From the NCBI RefSeq assembly GCF_004362745.1, contig NZ_SNXY01000007.1, forward strand, positions 62,001 through 126,000: a DNA stretch of 64,000 nucleotides, in the 5' to 3' direction. The translations under genes and the position numbers were made by a program. Shown piece after piece: positions 44,554 through 53,428 of the stretch. The notes below the pieces were generated by a model. The model saw only the letters and a program-made list of their open reading frames with translations, did no database searches and was not told the origin of the DNA. The stretch comes from Oharaeibacter diazotrophicus (GTDB taxonomy: Bacteria > Pseudomonadota > Alphaproteobacteria > Rhizobiales > Pleomorphomonadaceae). Numbering within the stretch: position 1 is the first letter of the stretch; each line of letters opens with the position of its first letter.

Positions 44554-44590
44554 ATGGGTAACGGTATCCGTACGGCTGGGCGGAGGGGAC

Positions 44591-46009
44591 ATGGATCTCG
44601 GGGTGGGGCCGCGTACGGCGGAGGCGATGGCGGCCATCCGGGCGCGCATCTCCGGTGGCGGGCTCGGGCCGGGCGACCGGCTGCCGTCGATCCGTCGGCT
44701 CGCCGCGACGCTCGGCCTGTCGCCGTCGACGGTGGTGGAGGCCTACGATCGTCTCGCCGCCGAGGGTGTCATTCGCGCGCGGCCCGGTTCCGGCTTCTAC
44801 GTCGTTCCCGGCGTGCGCCCACCGCTCGCGTTCGCACCGGCGGTCGGGCGACCGCCGGCGGTCGATCCGTTCTGGGTCTCCCGGCTCGCCCTCGACGCCG
44901 ATCCCGCCATGGCCAAGCCCGGCTGCGGCTGGCTGCCCGCCGACTGGATGCCGACGGAAGCGCTGCGCCGCGCCATCCGCACCGTGGCGCGATCCGACGC
45001 GGCGCTCCTGACCGACTACGGCGGCACGCGCGGCTCCCCGGCGCTGCGCCGGCTGCTCGCCAACCGGCTCGCCGACGAGGGTGTTCCGGTCGGCCCCGAC
45101 CGCATCCTCCTGACCGCGTCGGGGACGCAGGCGATCGACCTCGTCTGCCGAATGCTGCTCCGGCCCGGCGATACGGTGATCCTCGACGATCCCTGCTACT
45201 TCAACTTCCAGGCCCTGCTCGGCGTCCACGGGGTCCGCACGGTCGGCGTGCCCTTCGGCGAGACGGGCCCCGACGTCGCCGCCTTCGAGGCGACGGTCGC
45301 CGCCGAACGACCGCGTCTCTACTTGACCAATGCCGCCCTCCACAACCCGACCGGTGCGACGATGGCGCCGCAGACCGCGCACCGGGTTCTCGCAGCCGCC
45401 GCCGCCCACGACGTCGTGGTCGTCGAGGACGACATCTTCGCCGACTTCGAGCCGGATCGCTCGGTGCGTCTCGCCGCCCTCGACGGCCTCGATCGGGTCG
45501 TGCGCGTCGGCAGTTTCTCCAAGACCCTGTCGGCGTCGGTGCGCTGCGGCTACGTTGCCGCGCGGGCCGACTGGATCGAGGCACTGGTCGACCTCCAGGT
45601 CGCCACCGGCTTCGGCGGGCCGAGCCCGGTCGCAGCGGAGGTGGTGGCCCGCCTGCTCGCCGAAGGCGGCTATCGCCGGCACGTGGAAGGGCTGCGTCGA
45701 CGGCTCGACGGTGCCCGCCGTGACGCGGCGCGGCAACTCGGAGATCTCGGCATGGAGCCATGGACGATGCCGCGCGGCGGCTTCTACCTCTGGTGCCGCT
45801 TGCCGGACGGGCGGGACGGCGCCACAGTCGCCCGTGCGGCGCTCGGCGAGGGTGTGGTGCTCGCGCCCGGCGACGTCTTCGCGGTGTCCGGGTCCGCCGC
45901 GGCGTTCATGCGCTTCAACGTGGCGTGGGCACGCGACGCCCGCGCGCTCGACGTTCTGCGCCGCGCTCTCGACGGCCCCGCGGAGGAGGGGGCCGCCCCG
46001 GACGGATGA
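44591..46009 (+). CDS. MocR-type (GntR-aminotransferase) regulator
   Basis: A 472-residue fusion. Residues 1-75 are a GntR winged helix (RISGGGLGPGDRLPSIRRLAATLGLSPSTVVEAYDRL). Residues about 100-470 are a class I aminotransferase fold with HNPTGATM near 252, the PLP Lys in VGSFSKTLSASVRCGY (near 312) and a conserved Arg in FMRFNVAW. MocR proteins use PLP as an effector sensor. The divergent DMT exporter gene is the probable target. Confidence 0.93.
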   Translation: MDLGVGPRTAEAMAAIRARISGGGLGPGDRLPSIRRLAATLGLSPSTVVEAYDRLAAEGVIRARPGSGFYVVPGVRPPLAFAPAVGRPPAVDPFWVSRLALDADPAMAKPGCGWLPADWMPTEALRRAIRTVARSDAALLTDYGGTRGSPALRRLLANRLADEGVPVGPDRILLTASGTQAIDLVCRMLLRPGDTVILDDPCYFNFQALLGVHGVRTVGVPFGETGPDVAAFEATVAAERPRLYLTNAALHNPTGATMAPQTAHRVLAAAAAHDVVVVEDDIFADFEPDRSVRLAALDGLDRVVRVGSFSKTLSASVRCGYVAARADWIEALVDLQVATGFGGPSPVAAEVVARLLAEGGYRRHVEGLRRRLDGARRDAARQLGDLGMEPWTMPRGGFYLWCRLPDGRDGATVARAALGEGVVLAPGDVFAVSGSAAAFMRFNVAWARDARALDVLRRALDGPAEEGAAPDG

Positions 46010-46358
46010 GGCCGCCACGATCGTCTTGGACGAGGACCGGACACCGCCGGTCGCCGGCACCACCGCGTCGTTCCACCCGCAAGCGCACTCGCGGGCGCGG
46101 GGCGACCGGCGGGCCCTCGTCGGTCCGACGGCGATCGGCGCGGACGTCAGTGCGTCCGCATCCGGCGGCACGAGCCCCGTACGCCGACGGGCTCCGGCGC
46201 CCGCGTCCCGGTTCGTCCCGGCGCGACGTCGCCGCTCGGACAACCGGTCGGAGCCGCGAGCGCCGGTCCGGTGGTGATCGCGCCGCTGCGTGCCGTGCCG
46301 GCCGCGGAGAGGGCGCGCGCATCGACCACCAGCAGCCGGTCGCTCCCGTGAATGCGGC
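46010..46358. other. 349-bp intergenic region without an identified gene
   Basis: Between the MocR-type gene and the yraN stop. Several overlapping Arg-rich frames are open on both strands, but none shows a domain, a signal peptide or a good ribosome-binding site. No repeat or terminator with a U-run is seen. Confidence 0.5.
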
Positions 46359-46823
46359 TCAGAAGGCGTCGGCGACATAGCGGAACGACCTCCGTCCATA
46401 CAGCGCCAGATCGAAGCGTACCGTCCGTGACGCGAGATCCGGATGGCGCGCCAGGAACAGGTCGGCCGCCGCACGGATCCGCCGCTCGGCCGTCGGCGTC
46501 AGCGGATCCTCCGGTCCGTCGCAGGCGTCGGTGCGTGCCTTGACCTCGACGAACGCCACCACGTTGCGGCGGCGCGCGACGAGGTCGATCTCGCCGGCGG
46601 CGGAACGTAGTCGTCGAGCGACGATCCGGTAGCCCGAGAGCCGCAGCCACCACGCCGTCACGTCCTCGGCTCGGAGCCCGAGGACATAGGCCGCTCGGCG
46701 CCGCGCGCCGTCGTCCGCGGCGCCGTACCGGGCGGTGTCGGCGCCGTGCTCCCCGGAACGTGTCCGGACGCCCCCGTTGCCCTCCGTTCGCGGAGGGCCC
46801 ATAACCCGAGCCGAAGCCGTCAT
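46359..46823 (-). CDS. UPF0102 (YraN) family nuclease-like protein
   Basis: A 154-residue protein with the UPF0102 endonuclease-like core: [34 protein letters not shown] at 52-84, then [12 protein letters not shown] with the E-x-K motif, and [17 protein letters not shown]. The GEID...FVEVK arrangement is that of restriction-endonuclease-fold proteins; biological role unknown. The N-terminal 45 residues are an atypical extension; an ATG at 46802 is an alternative start. It is divergent from gshB by 11 bp, whereas in related genomes the two usually run on the same strand after rsmI. Confidence 0.88.
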   Translation of the reverse strand: MTASARVMGPPRTEGNGGVRTRSGEHGADTARYGAADDGARRRAAYVLGLRAEDVTAWWLRLSGYRIVARRLRSAAGEIDLVARRRNVVAFVEVKARTDACDGPEDPLTPTAERRIRAAADLFLARHPDLASRTVRFDLALYGRRSFRYVADAF

Positions 46824-46834
46824 GGAGTGCCTCG

Positions 46835-47779
46835 ATGTCGCTCGCCGTCGCCGTTCAGATGGACCACATCGCCAACATCCGGGTCGCCGGTGATTCCACC
46901 TTCGCCCTGTTGCTCGAGGCGGAGCGCCGCGGGCACCGCGTCGTGCACTACACCCCGGATCGACTGTCGATGCGGGGCAACGTCGTGTCCGCCCTCGTCG
47001 AACCGCTCGGGGTGCGCGACGTCGCCGCCGACCACTTCCACCTCGGCGAGCCCTATCGCGTCGACCTCGCGCAGATGGACGTCGTCCTGCTGCGCCAGGA
47101 CCCGCCGTTCGACATGGCCTACGTCACCACCACGCACCTGCTCGAGCGCATCCATCCTGCGACGCTGGTCGTCAACGACCCCCGCGAGGTGCGCAATGCG
47201 CCCGAGAAGCTGTTCGTGATGGACTTTCCGGACCTGATGCCGCCGACGCTGATCAGCCGGGACCGCGACGACATCCGTGCCTTCCGCCGCGAATACGGCG
47301 ACGTCGTCATGAAGCCGCTCTACGGCAACGGCGGCCAAGGCGTGTTCCGCGTCAAGCCCGACGACGAGAACTTCGGGTCCCTGCTCGACCTGTTCTCCAC
47401 CCAGTTCCGCGAGCCGTGGGTGATCCAGCGCTACCTGCCGGCGGTGCGCGAGGGCGACAAGCGCATCATCCTGGTCGACGGCCGCTTCGCCGGCGCGGTC
47501 AACCGGGTTCCGGCCGCCGACGACCTGCGCGCCAACATGGTGCGCGGCGGTGCGGCGGAGACCACGGTGCTGACGGACCGCGAACGCGAGATCTGTGAAC
47601 GGGTCGGCCCCGAACTCGCCCGTCGCGGCCTGCTCTTCGTCGGTATCGACGTCATCGGCGGCAACCTGACCGAGATCAACGTGACGTCGCCCACCGGCCT
47701 GCGCGCCATCCGCCGCCTCGGCGGCCCGGACGTCGCGGCGGCGATCTGGGACGTGATCGAAGAAAAGCGGCGCGGCTGA
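46835..47779 (+). CDS. gshB: glutathione synthetase
   Basis: A 314-residue ATP-grasp ligase joining gamma-glutamylcysteine and glycine to make glutathione. Seen: [25 protein letters not shown] at the N-terminus, [13 protein letters not shown] near 88, the ATP-grasp [17 protein letters not shown] near 156 and the metal-binding [22 protein letters not shown] near the C-terminus. The length matches the bacterial family. It starts 11 bp from the divergent yraN gene. Confidence 0.96.
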   Translation: MSLAVAVQMDHIANIRVAGDSTFALLLEAERRGHRVVHYTPDRLSMRGNVVSALVEPLGVRDVAADHFHLGEPYRVDLAQMDVVLLRQDPPFDMAYVTTTHLLERIHPATLVVNDPREVRNAPEKLFVMDFPDLMPPTLISRDRDDIRAFRREYGDVVMKPLYGNGGQGVFRVKPDDENFGSLLDLFSTQFREPWVIQRYLPAVREGDKRIILVDGRFAGAVNRVPAADDLRANMVRGGAAETTVLTDREREICERVGPELARRGLLFVGIDVIGGNLTEINVTSPTGLRAIRRLGGPDVAAAIWDVIEEKRRG

Positions 47780-47894
47780 AAACCGCGACACCGCGGACAC
47801 ATCCTCGGGCAGGCCGGTCGTCATGGCTCACCTCCAGTCGAGTGGATCCTAAGGGGTACAACTTCGCTCCGTCAAGAACAAACGATCCCTAAAT

Positions 47895-47938
47895 GTTCCC
47901 ATCTCGTTCTTGACCGATCGGTTGTGCCCTGATAAGTT
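47895..47938 (+). promoter_or_regulatory. LexA box overlapping the comM promoter
   Basis: GTTC-CCATCTC-GTTC (47895-47909) is the alphaproteobacterial LexA operator form GTTC-N7-GTTC. A promoter TTGACC (47910-47915), 17 bp, TAAGTT (47933-47938) abuts it, so LexA would block RNA polymerase. A 9-bp inverted repeat GTCAAGAAC...GTTCTTGAC (47871-47914) also spans it. SOS control of comM is inferred. Confidence 0.6.
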
Positions 47939-47964
47939 GCGCGAGTTGCAGGAGCGCGCTCGCC

Positions 47965-49500
47965 ATGGTGACCCACGTCCGGACGGTCTGCTTCCAGGGT
48001 ATCGAGGCCACCGCCGTGGACGTGCAGGTGCACATCGCGCCGGGACGTTTCGCCTTCAACATCGTCGGTCTCGCCGACAAGGCCGTCAGCGAGAGCAAGG
48101 AGCGTGTACGCGCGGCGCTTGCCGCATCCGGGCTGGCGCTGCCGTCGCGGCGGATCACCGTCAACTTGGCGCCGGCGGACCTGCCGAAGGAAGGCAGTCA
48201 CTACGACCTGCCGATCGCGCTCGGCCTGATGGCGGCGATGGGTGCCTTGCCGGCCGACGCGCTCGAGGAGTTCGTGGTGCTCGGAGAACTCGCGCTCGAC
48301 GGCACGGTGTCCCCCGTTGCGGGCGTTCTCCCGGCCGCGATCGCGGCGAACGGTGCCGACCTCGGGCTGATGTGTCCCCGCGCCTGCGGATCGGAGGCGG
48401 CCTGGGCCGACGAGGAGATGCCGGTGCTCGCGCCGGCGAGCCTGATCGCCGTCGTCAATCATTTCAAGGGCGTCCAGGTGATGAGCCGGCCGTCGCCGCG
48501 GGTGGCCGAGGGGCTCTCGCCGCTGCCGGATCTTTCCGAGGTCCGCGGCCAGGAGATGGCGAAGCGGGCGTTCGAGATCGCCGCGGCGGGCGGGCACAAC
48601 CTCCTGATGGTCGGGCCGCCCGGGTCCGGCAAGTCGATGCTGGCGTCGCGACTGCCGTCGGTCCTGCCGCCGCTGTCCGCGCGCGAACTCCTCGAGATAT
48701 CGATGATCGCCTCGGTCGCGGGCGCGTTGCCCGAGGGCCGCCTCTCCGATCGCCGCCCTTTCCGCGCCCCGCATCATTCGGCGTCGATGGCGGCACTGGT
48801 CGGCGGCGGACCGCGGGCTAGACCGGGGGAGATCTCGCTCGCCCATCACGGCGTGCTCTTCCTCGACGAGCTGCCCGAGTTCAATCCCGCTGTGCTTGAC
48901 AGCCTGCGACAGCCGCTGGAGACCGGCGACATCATGATCGCGCGCGCCGCCGCCAAGGTGACCTATCCCGCGCGGTTCCAACTCGTTGCCGCGATGAACC
49001 CTTGCCGTTGCGGCATGGCCGGGATGCCCGGGCACACCTGTCGGCGTGGCGAGCGCTGTGCCGCCGAGTATCGCGAGCGACTGTCGGGGCCTCTGCTCGA
49101 CCGCTTCGACATCACCATCGAGGTACCCGCCGTCAACGCGGCGGATCTGATGGCGCCACGGCGCCAGGGCGAGGCATCGGCCGCGGTGGCCGCCAGGGTG
49201 GCGGCCGCACGGCGGCGGCAGATGGAGCGTCACGCCGCTCTCGGCCGACCGGACCTGACGGTCAACGCGGCGCTGCCGCCGGGCCTGCTCGAGGTCGTGG
49301 CGCCACTCGACGCGGCCGGCAAGCGGCTGCTGCGCGAGGCGGCGGATGCGCTCGGACTGTCCGCCCGTGGCTATCACCGGGTCATGAAGGTCGCACGCAC
49401 GCTCGCCGATCTGGAGGGCGACGAGTCCGTCGGACGGATGCACGTCGGCGAGGCGATCGCGATGCGCGGCACGCTCGAACCGCGGCGGCGCGCGGCATGA
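47965..49500 (+). CDS. comM: ComM/YifB-family AAA+ ATPase (Mg-chelatase-like)
   Basis: A 511-residue AAA+ helicase-type protein. The N-terminal Lon-protease-like S5 fold (residues 1-165) has the family start VRTVCFQGIEATAVDVQVHI. Walker A is GPPGSGKS near 220, Walker B GVLFLDELPEF near 300. The C-terminal domain has a cysteine-rich insert (NPCRCGMAGMPGHTC). ComM promotes branch migration during natural transformation and recombination. It overlaps the hybrid kinase gene by 4 bp (ATGA). The upstream LexA box suggests DNA-damage induction. Confidence 0.94.
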   Translation: MVTHVRTVCFQGIEATAVDVQVHIAPGRFAFNIVGLADKAVSESKERVRAALAASGLALPSRRITVNLAPADLPKEGSHYDLPIALGLMAAMGALPADALEEFVVLGELALDGTVSPVAGVLPAAIAANGADLGLMCPRACGSEAAWADEEMPVLAPASLIAVVNHFKGVQVMSRPSPRVAEGLSPLPDLSEVRGQEMAKRAFEIAAAGGHNLLMVGPPGSGKSMLASRLPSVLPPLSARELLEISMIASVAGALPEGRLSDRRPFRAPHHSASMAALVGGGPRARPGEISLAHHGVLFLDELPEFNPAVLDSLRQPLETGDIMIARAAAKVTYPARFQLVAAMNPCRCGMAGMPGHTCRRGERCAAEYRERLSGPLLDRFDITIEVPAVNAADLMAPRRQGEASAAVAARVAAARRRQMERHAALGRPDLTVNAALPPGLLEVVAPLDAAGKRLLREAADALGLSARGYHRVMKVARTLADLEGDESVGRMHVGEAIAMRGTLEPRRRAA

Positions 49501-52034
49501 GCGCGGCGGTGTCCCCGGCAACCGAATGGCAAGGCCGGCCTGCTATGGTTCGGTCCTGGCAAGGCACCGCGGCGGCGGTTCGGTACGACGGTGAGCGGAT
49601 GACGACGAAGGGAGCCGAACGGCGGGCAATGGCGGGAGCGCCGCTGCTCGATCGCCTGCACCTGCCCTTCGGTGCGCGGACCGCGATGGCGGCCGTCGGT
49701 GCGGTGGCCGCGATGGCGCTGCTGGCGCTCGCTCTCCTCGCCGCCCGTCGCGGGGCGACCGCGGAGGCCATGGTCGTCGCGTCCGTCTTCGCGCTCGTCC
49801 TGTCGGCGACGGCGTTCGTGCTCGGGCGCGGCACGTCACGCGGCGTGGCGATGGGGGCGTCCACGGAGGCGGCCTCCGTCGAGGCCGGCGCGGCGTCCCT
49901 GGACGAGAGCGCCGACCTCGTCGTTCGCTTCGATCGCCACGGCCGCATTGTCGAGGCCAGCCACGCGGTCGGCTCGCTGTTCGGTGGCGATGCGGCCGCC
50001 CTCGTTGGCGTCGTGCGCGGCGTCTTCGCCGCCGCACTGGTCGACGGTGAACTCGCCGCCGTGGCCGAGGCGCGGACGCGGATCGGCCGGCCGCCCCTGG
50101 TGCACTGGCAGGCGATCCGTGCGCAACTCGTCGGGCGCCGGCCCGAAGCAGGCGACGGCGATGCCCGGACCGGCGGGGTCGAACTCGCCGGCGACGTCCG
50201 GATCGTCACCGCGGCGGGAATGCGCTGGTACGCTTTCATGGAGCGGCCGGACGGGCGCGGCGACGGTCGTGTGCTGGTCGGGCGCGACGTGACCGACCGC
50301 AAGGCGATCGAGGCCGCGTTGTCGGAAGCCCGTGATCAGGCCGAGGCCGCGAGCGCGGCGAAGTCGCGCTTCCTGGCGATGGTGAGCCACGAGATTCGAA
50401 CGCCCTTGAACGGCATCCTGGGCATGACCGGGCTCTTGATGCAGACGCCGCTGACACAGGAGCAGCGGACCTACGCCCGCGCCGTCGAGACCAGCGGCGA
50501 GGCGCTCCTGATCCTGATAGAGGACCTCCTCGACTTCTCGAAGATCGAAGCCGATCGGCTCGATCTGCAGGTTCGTCCGGTGGCACTCGACGAGATCGTG
50601 GAAGAGCTGGTCGAACTCCTGGCACCGCGCGCCGCGGCCAAGGGCATCGAACTCGCAGCCTACGTCGATCCGCGCCTGCCGCGCAGCGTCGTCGCCGATC
50701 CGATCCGGCTGAAGCAGGTGCTCTTCAACCTGACGGGCAACGGGATCAAGTTCACGGCGGAAGGCGGCGTCGCCGTCGAGGTCGGGCCGGTGTCCGGAGA
50801 CGCGCCCGATGTTCCCGGCCATGCCGTTCGGTTCATGGTCCGCGACACCGGCATCGGGATCGCGCCGGAGGACCGCGAGCGCATCTTCCGTGAGTTCGAA
50901 CAGGCCGATCCCGGACCGACGAGAAGCTATGGCGGGACCGGGCTCGGGCTCGCCATCGCTCGCCGGCTCGTTCGCCTCATGGGAGGAGACGTCTCCGTGG
51001 AAGGCGCGCCAGGTGCCGGGACCTGTTTCAGTTTCGTAATTCCGTTGCCGGCCTCCGAAGCTGCCGACATCTCGGGCGGTTCGTCCGGCGAGCCCGCCTA
51101 CGTTCCGCCCGAAGCCTCCGGCGACGTACCGCTCGTCGGCGCCCGCGCGGCGCAGGCCGCCCTGTTCGCACGAATCGGCCATGCCCGGGGCCGAAGGCCG
51201 GTCGTGCCGGACGCCTGGGCCGGCGACGCCGTTCTCGCCGGTCGGCGCATTCTGGTCGTGTCGAACGCGCTGATCGAGGGGCCACTGCTCGTCCGTCGGC
51301 TATACGACGCCGGCGCCGAGGCGACCCTGGTCGCGCCGCGCGATCTCGAGGCCGCACTGGTGGATGCTGCCCGCCACCACGCGGTCGTGGTGGACGCCGC
51401 GGCTGGCGACGCCTTCGCGTTGCTCGATCGCGTCAGGGCCGTGTCGCAACTTCCGGCAGGGGTGTTGATCGATCCTCGTCAGCGTCCCCTGCTGCCGGAC
51501 CTCTCCGCCGCGGGATACGGAGCCTATTTGGTCAAGCCGGTCAGGGCGCGCTCTCTGGTGCTCATCGTGCGAACACTGCTCGGCGAGGTGGGCTTCGACG
51601 CCGCGGAAGCGGCGGTCCGGGAGCCGACGCCGCGCCGGTCGGCCGCGGCCCGGCGGACCGTGCTGCTCTGCGACGACAACGAGATCAATGCACTGCTCGG
51701 CAGGGGGCTGCTCGAGAAGCTCGGCCATGCCGTCACGGTGACGACGGACGGACGACGCGCGGTCGCGCTGGTCGAAGCATCGCTCGCCGGCGAGGTGGCG
51801 CCGTTCGATCTCGTCCTGATGGACCTCCACATGCCGGAAATGGACGGCCGTGAAGCGGCTCGGCGCATCCGGGCCGTCTACGAGAGGGCGGGAATGGCGT
51901 CCGCTCGGATCGTCGCGGTCACGGCGGATCTGCACGCCGAGCCGGATGCTTCGGATGCAGCCTCCCTGTTCGACGGTTGGCTGTCGAAGCCGATCGATCC
52001 TGCGGCGCTGCGCGAGGCCGCGGCCGAGCTTTGA
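49497..52034 (+). CDS. hybrid sensor histidine kinase with receiver domain
   Basis: An 845-residue membrane kinase. After a soluble N-terminus, two hydrophobic segments lie near residues 65-110. A PAS-like domain covers about 130-270. HisKA has the H-box MVSHEIRTPLNGILGMTGLL near 300. HATPase_c has the N-box (NLTGNGIKFTAEGG) and G-boxes (DTGIGIAPED, GGTGLGLAIARRL). A degenerate receiver-like region and a C-terminal receiver follow; the latter has LLCDDNEINALLG, LVLMDLHMPEMDG (phospho-Asp) and WLSKPIDP. ATG 49497 overlaps the comM stop; ATG 49599 or 49629 are alternatives. Signal and target are unknown. Confidence 0.9.
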   Translation: MSAAVSPATEWQGRPAMVRSWQGTAAAVRYDGERMTTKGAERRAMAGAPLLDRLHLPFGARTAMAAVGAVAAMALLALALLAARRGATAEAMVVASVFALVLSATAFVLGRGTSRGVAMGASTEAASVEAGAASLDESADLVVRFDRHGRIVEASHAVGSLFGGDAAALVGVVRGVFAAALVDGELAAVAEARTRIGRPPLVHWQAIRAQLVGRRPEAGDGDARTGGVELAGDVRIVTAAGMRWYAFMERPDGRGDGRVLVGRDVTDRKAIEAALSEARDQAEAASAAKSRFLAMVSHEIRTPLNGILGMTGLLMQTPLTQEQRTYARAVETSGEALLILIEDLLDFSKIEADRLDLQVRPVALDEIVEELVELLAPRAAAKGIELAAYVDPRLPRSVVADPIRLKQVLFNLTGNGIKFTAEGGVAVEVGPVSGDAPDVPGHAVRFMVRDTGIGIAPEDRERIFREFEQADPGPTRSYGGTGLGLAIARRLVRLMGGDVSVEGAPGAGTCFSFVIPLPASEAADISGGSSGEPAYVPPEASGDVPLVGARAAQAALFARIGHARGRRPVVPDAWAGDAVLAGRRILVVSNALIEGPLLVRRLYDAGAEATLVAPRDLEAALVDAARHHAVVVDAAAGDAFALLDRVRAVSQLPAGVLIDPRQRPLLPDLSAAGYGAYLVKPVRARSLVLIVRTLLGEVGFDAAEAAVREPTPRRSAAARRTVLLCDDNEINALLGRGLLEKLGHAVTVTTDGRRAVALVEASLAGEVAPFDLVLMDLHMPEMDGREAARRIRAVYERAGMASARIVAVTADLHAEPDASDAASLFDGWLSKPIDPAALREAAAEL

Positions 52035-52362
52035 TGCGGGGGATGAGAACCCCTTCGCGGTTGCCGCGTCGGTCCGCCGCAGGCCCGGGCAGGGACCGCG
52101 GACGGCGTCGGCCGCCGATGATCGGAGGGCGACCTATGGGCGACCCGGATCGCGGCACGCCGCCGAAGCGGGGCGCTGCCGTTCGCCTGCGGCGAGCCGG
52201 CGGTGCCGCGGCGCGTCGAGCCGGCCGCCGACGACTCGCGGCAGTCGATGCTCCGACGGCCGGGTGCCGACTTTCGCGATGCAAAGTATGGTGACCCTAC
52301 GGGCTTGACGAGTGCATTCCCGGGGCGCCGAAGTCGAGGGCTCGCAGGCGTGGGAGGTCGCG
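52035..52362. other. 328-bp intergenic region without an identified gene
   Basis: Between the hybrid kinase and the cupin gene. Open frames here are Arg/Gly-rich and overlap on both strands; none has family features. No clear promoter, repeat or terminator is seen. Confidence 0.5.
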
Positions 52363-52725
52363 ATGGCGGACGACAGCAGGTTCATTCCCTTCGACCTGAC
52401 GGCGGTGAAACCCGAGGACGGAGCGCCGGCCGAGGACCGGGTGGTCAAGGGGGCGCCGCGAACGAGGGTATGGTTGGTCGAGGAGACGGACGACGGCAAG
52501 CTGTTCGCAGGTGTTTGGGAAGCGACGCCCGGGACGTGGCGCGTCGCCTACGACGAATGGGAGTTCTGCACGATCCTCGACGGGATCTCGATCCTGCACG
52601 AGGACGGCGCCGAGACACCGCGCGTACTGCGGGCCGGCGACAGCTTCGTGATCAGGCCGGGGTTCACCGGGCTGTGGGAAGTGGTCGAGACCACCAGGAA
52701 GAACTACGTCGTCCGGCTGCCGTGA
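52363..52725 (+). CDS. small cupin-domain protein (DUF861-like)
   Basis: A 120-residue single-domain cupin. Seen: TRVWLVEETDDGKLFAGVWEATPGTWRVAYDEWEFCTILDG at 38-80, then the second cupin motif LRAGDSFVIRPGFTGLWEVVETTRKNYVV. The E-x(3-5)-E/H cupin ligands are only partly conserved, matching the DUF861/ureidoglycolate-hydrolase-like group whose function varies. ATG 52363 follows GGGAGG; a frame start at 52312 is less likely. No operon partners. Confidence 0.8.
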   Translation: MADDSRFIPFDLTAVKPEDGAPAEDRVVKGAPRTRVWLVEETDDGKLFAGVWEATPGTWRVAYDEWEFCTILDGISILHEDGAETPRVLRAGDSFVIRPGFTGLWEVVETTRKNYVVRLP

Positions 52726-53263
52726 GGTCGGACCGAGGTCGCATCCCTCGTCGCCGGGCCGGCACCCGCGCGGCATCCGCGCTCGGCGATCGCGCCTAGC
52801 GGCCGCCGCGGAACGGCCGTGGCCGTCGTGGTGTCCGGCAGGCGGCGACGGACGGCGGGGCCACTCGGCGCCGGGTGCGACGGCGTTCCCGTTGCCGGAC
52901 ACGTCGAAGCGCGATCGACGCCTCGACGGTGCGCGTCCGGACCCGGGTGGGGCGCGAAGATCGAGCGCATCGCCGCGCCACATGCGCTGCGCGCATGCTG
53001 CCGGCAGACGCCTCGGCGCCGGGACCGGATCGCTTCGGCCATGTCCCGGGCGGGCGTGAGCCGCAGCGGCTGCGGTGCCGATCGGGGGACGATGCGAACA
53101 GGAGGCTCCGAAGTGTCCCTGCCATTCGATCGGCCGCGACCGTACGGCTCGGCGGCCGATCGGCGCTCCGACGACGCTCCGGCGAGGACGCCGCGCGCCA
53201 CGATCGGCGCAGCGGGGCGGTGGTGCGGGATCGCCCGGAGGTTCGCGCCGGTCCGATATTGCG
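52726..53263. other. 538-bp intergenic region without an identified gene
   Basis: Between the cupin gene and the dispersed repeat. Frames on both strands are Arg/Ala/Pro-rich without domain, signal peptide or ribosome-binding site. No FMN riboswitch pattern is visible before ribB. Confidence 0.45.
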
Positions 53264-53381
53264 CTAGAGCGCCTTCCGACCTGACGGAATCATCAGGTCG
53301 ATAAGAAATCGTTCCAGATTCAATGAGCTGGAGCATTCTCATACCGACCGAGTCGTGCAACTTGGTGGGAGAATGCGCTAG
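53264..53381 (+). repeat. dispersed hairpin-forming intergenic repeat, copy A
   Basis: A 118-bp element bounded by CTAG at both ends (53264-53267 and 53378-53381). The first half carries the stem CGACCTGA...TCAGGTCG and the conserved block AGAAATCGTTCCAGATTCAA. The second half carries GCATTCTC...GAGAATGC. It matches copy B inside the mim operon along its length. It lies 47 bp upstream of ribB. Confidence 0.8.
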
Positions 53382-53428
53382 ACCGCAACGACGCGGCGAG
53401 GGCCGGGACGCGAACGGAGACGGAAGAG

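Noticed and set aside
53241-53428. Possible FMN riboswitch before ribB
   Set aside because: No RFN-element conserved blocks; the structured sequence there is the dispersed repeat.
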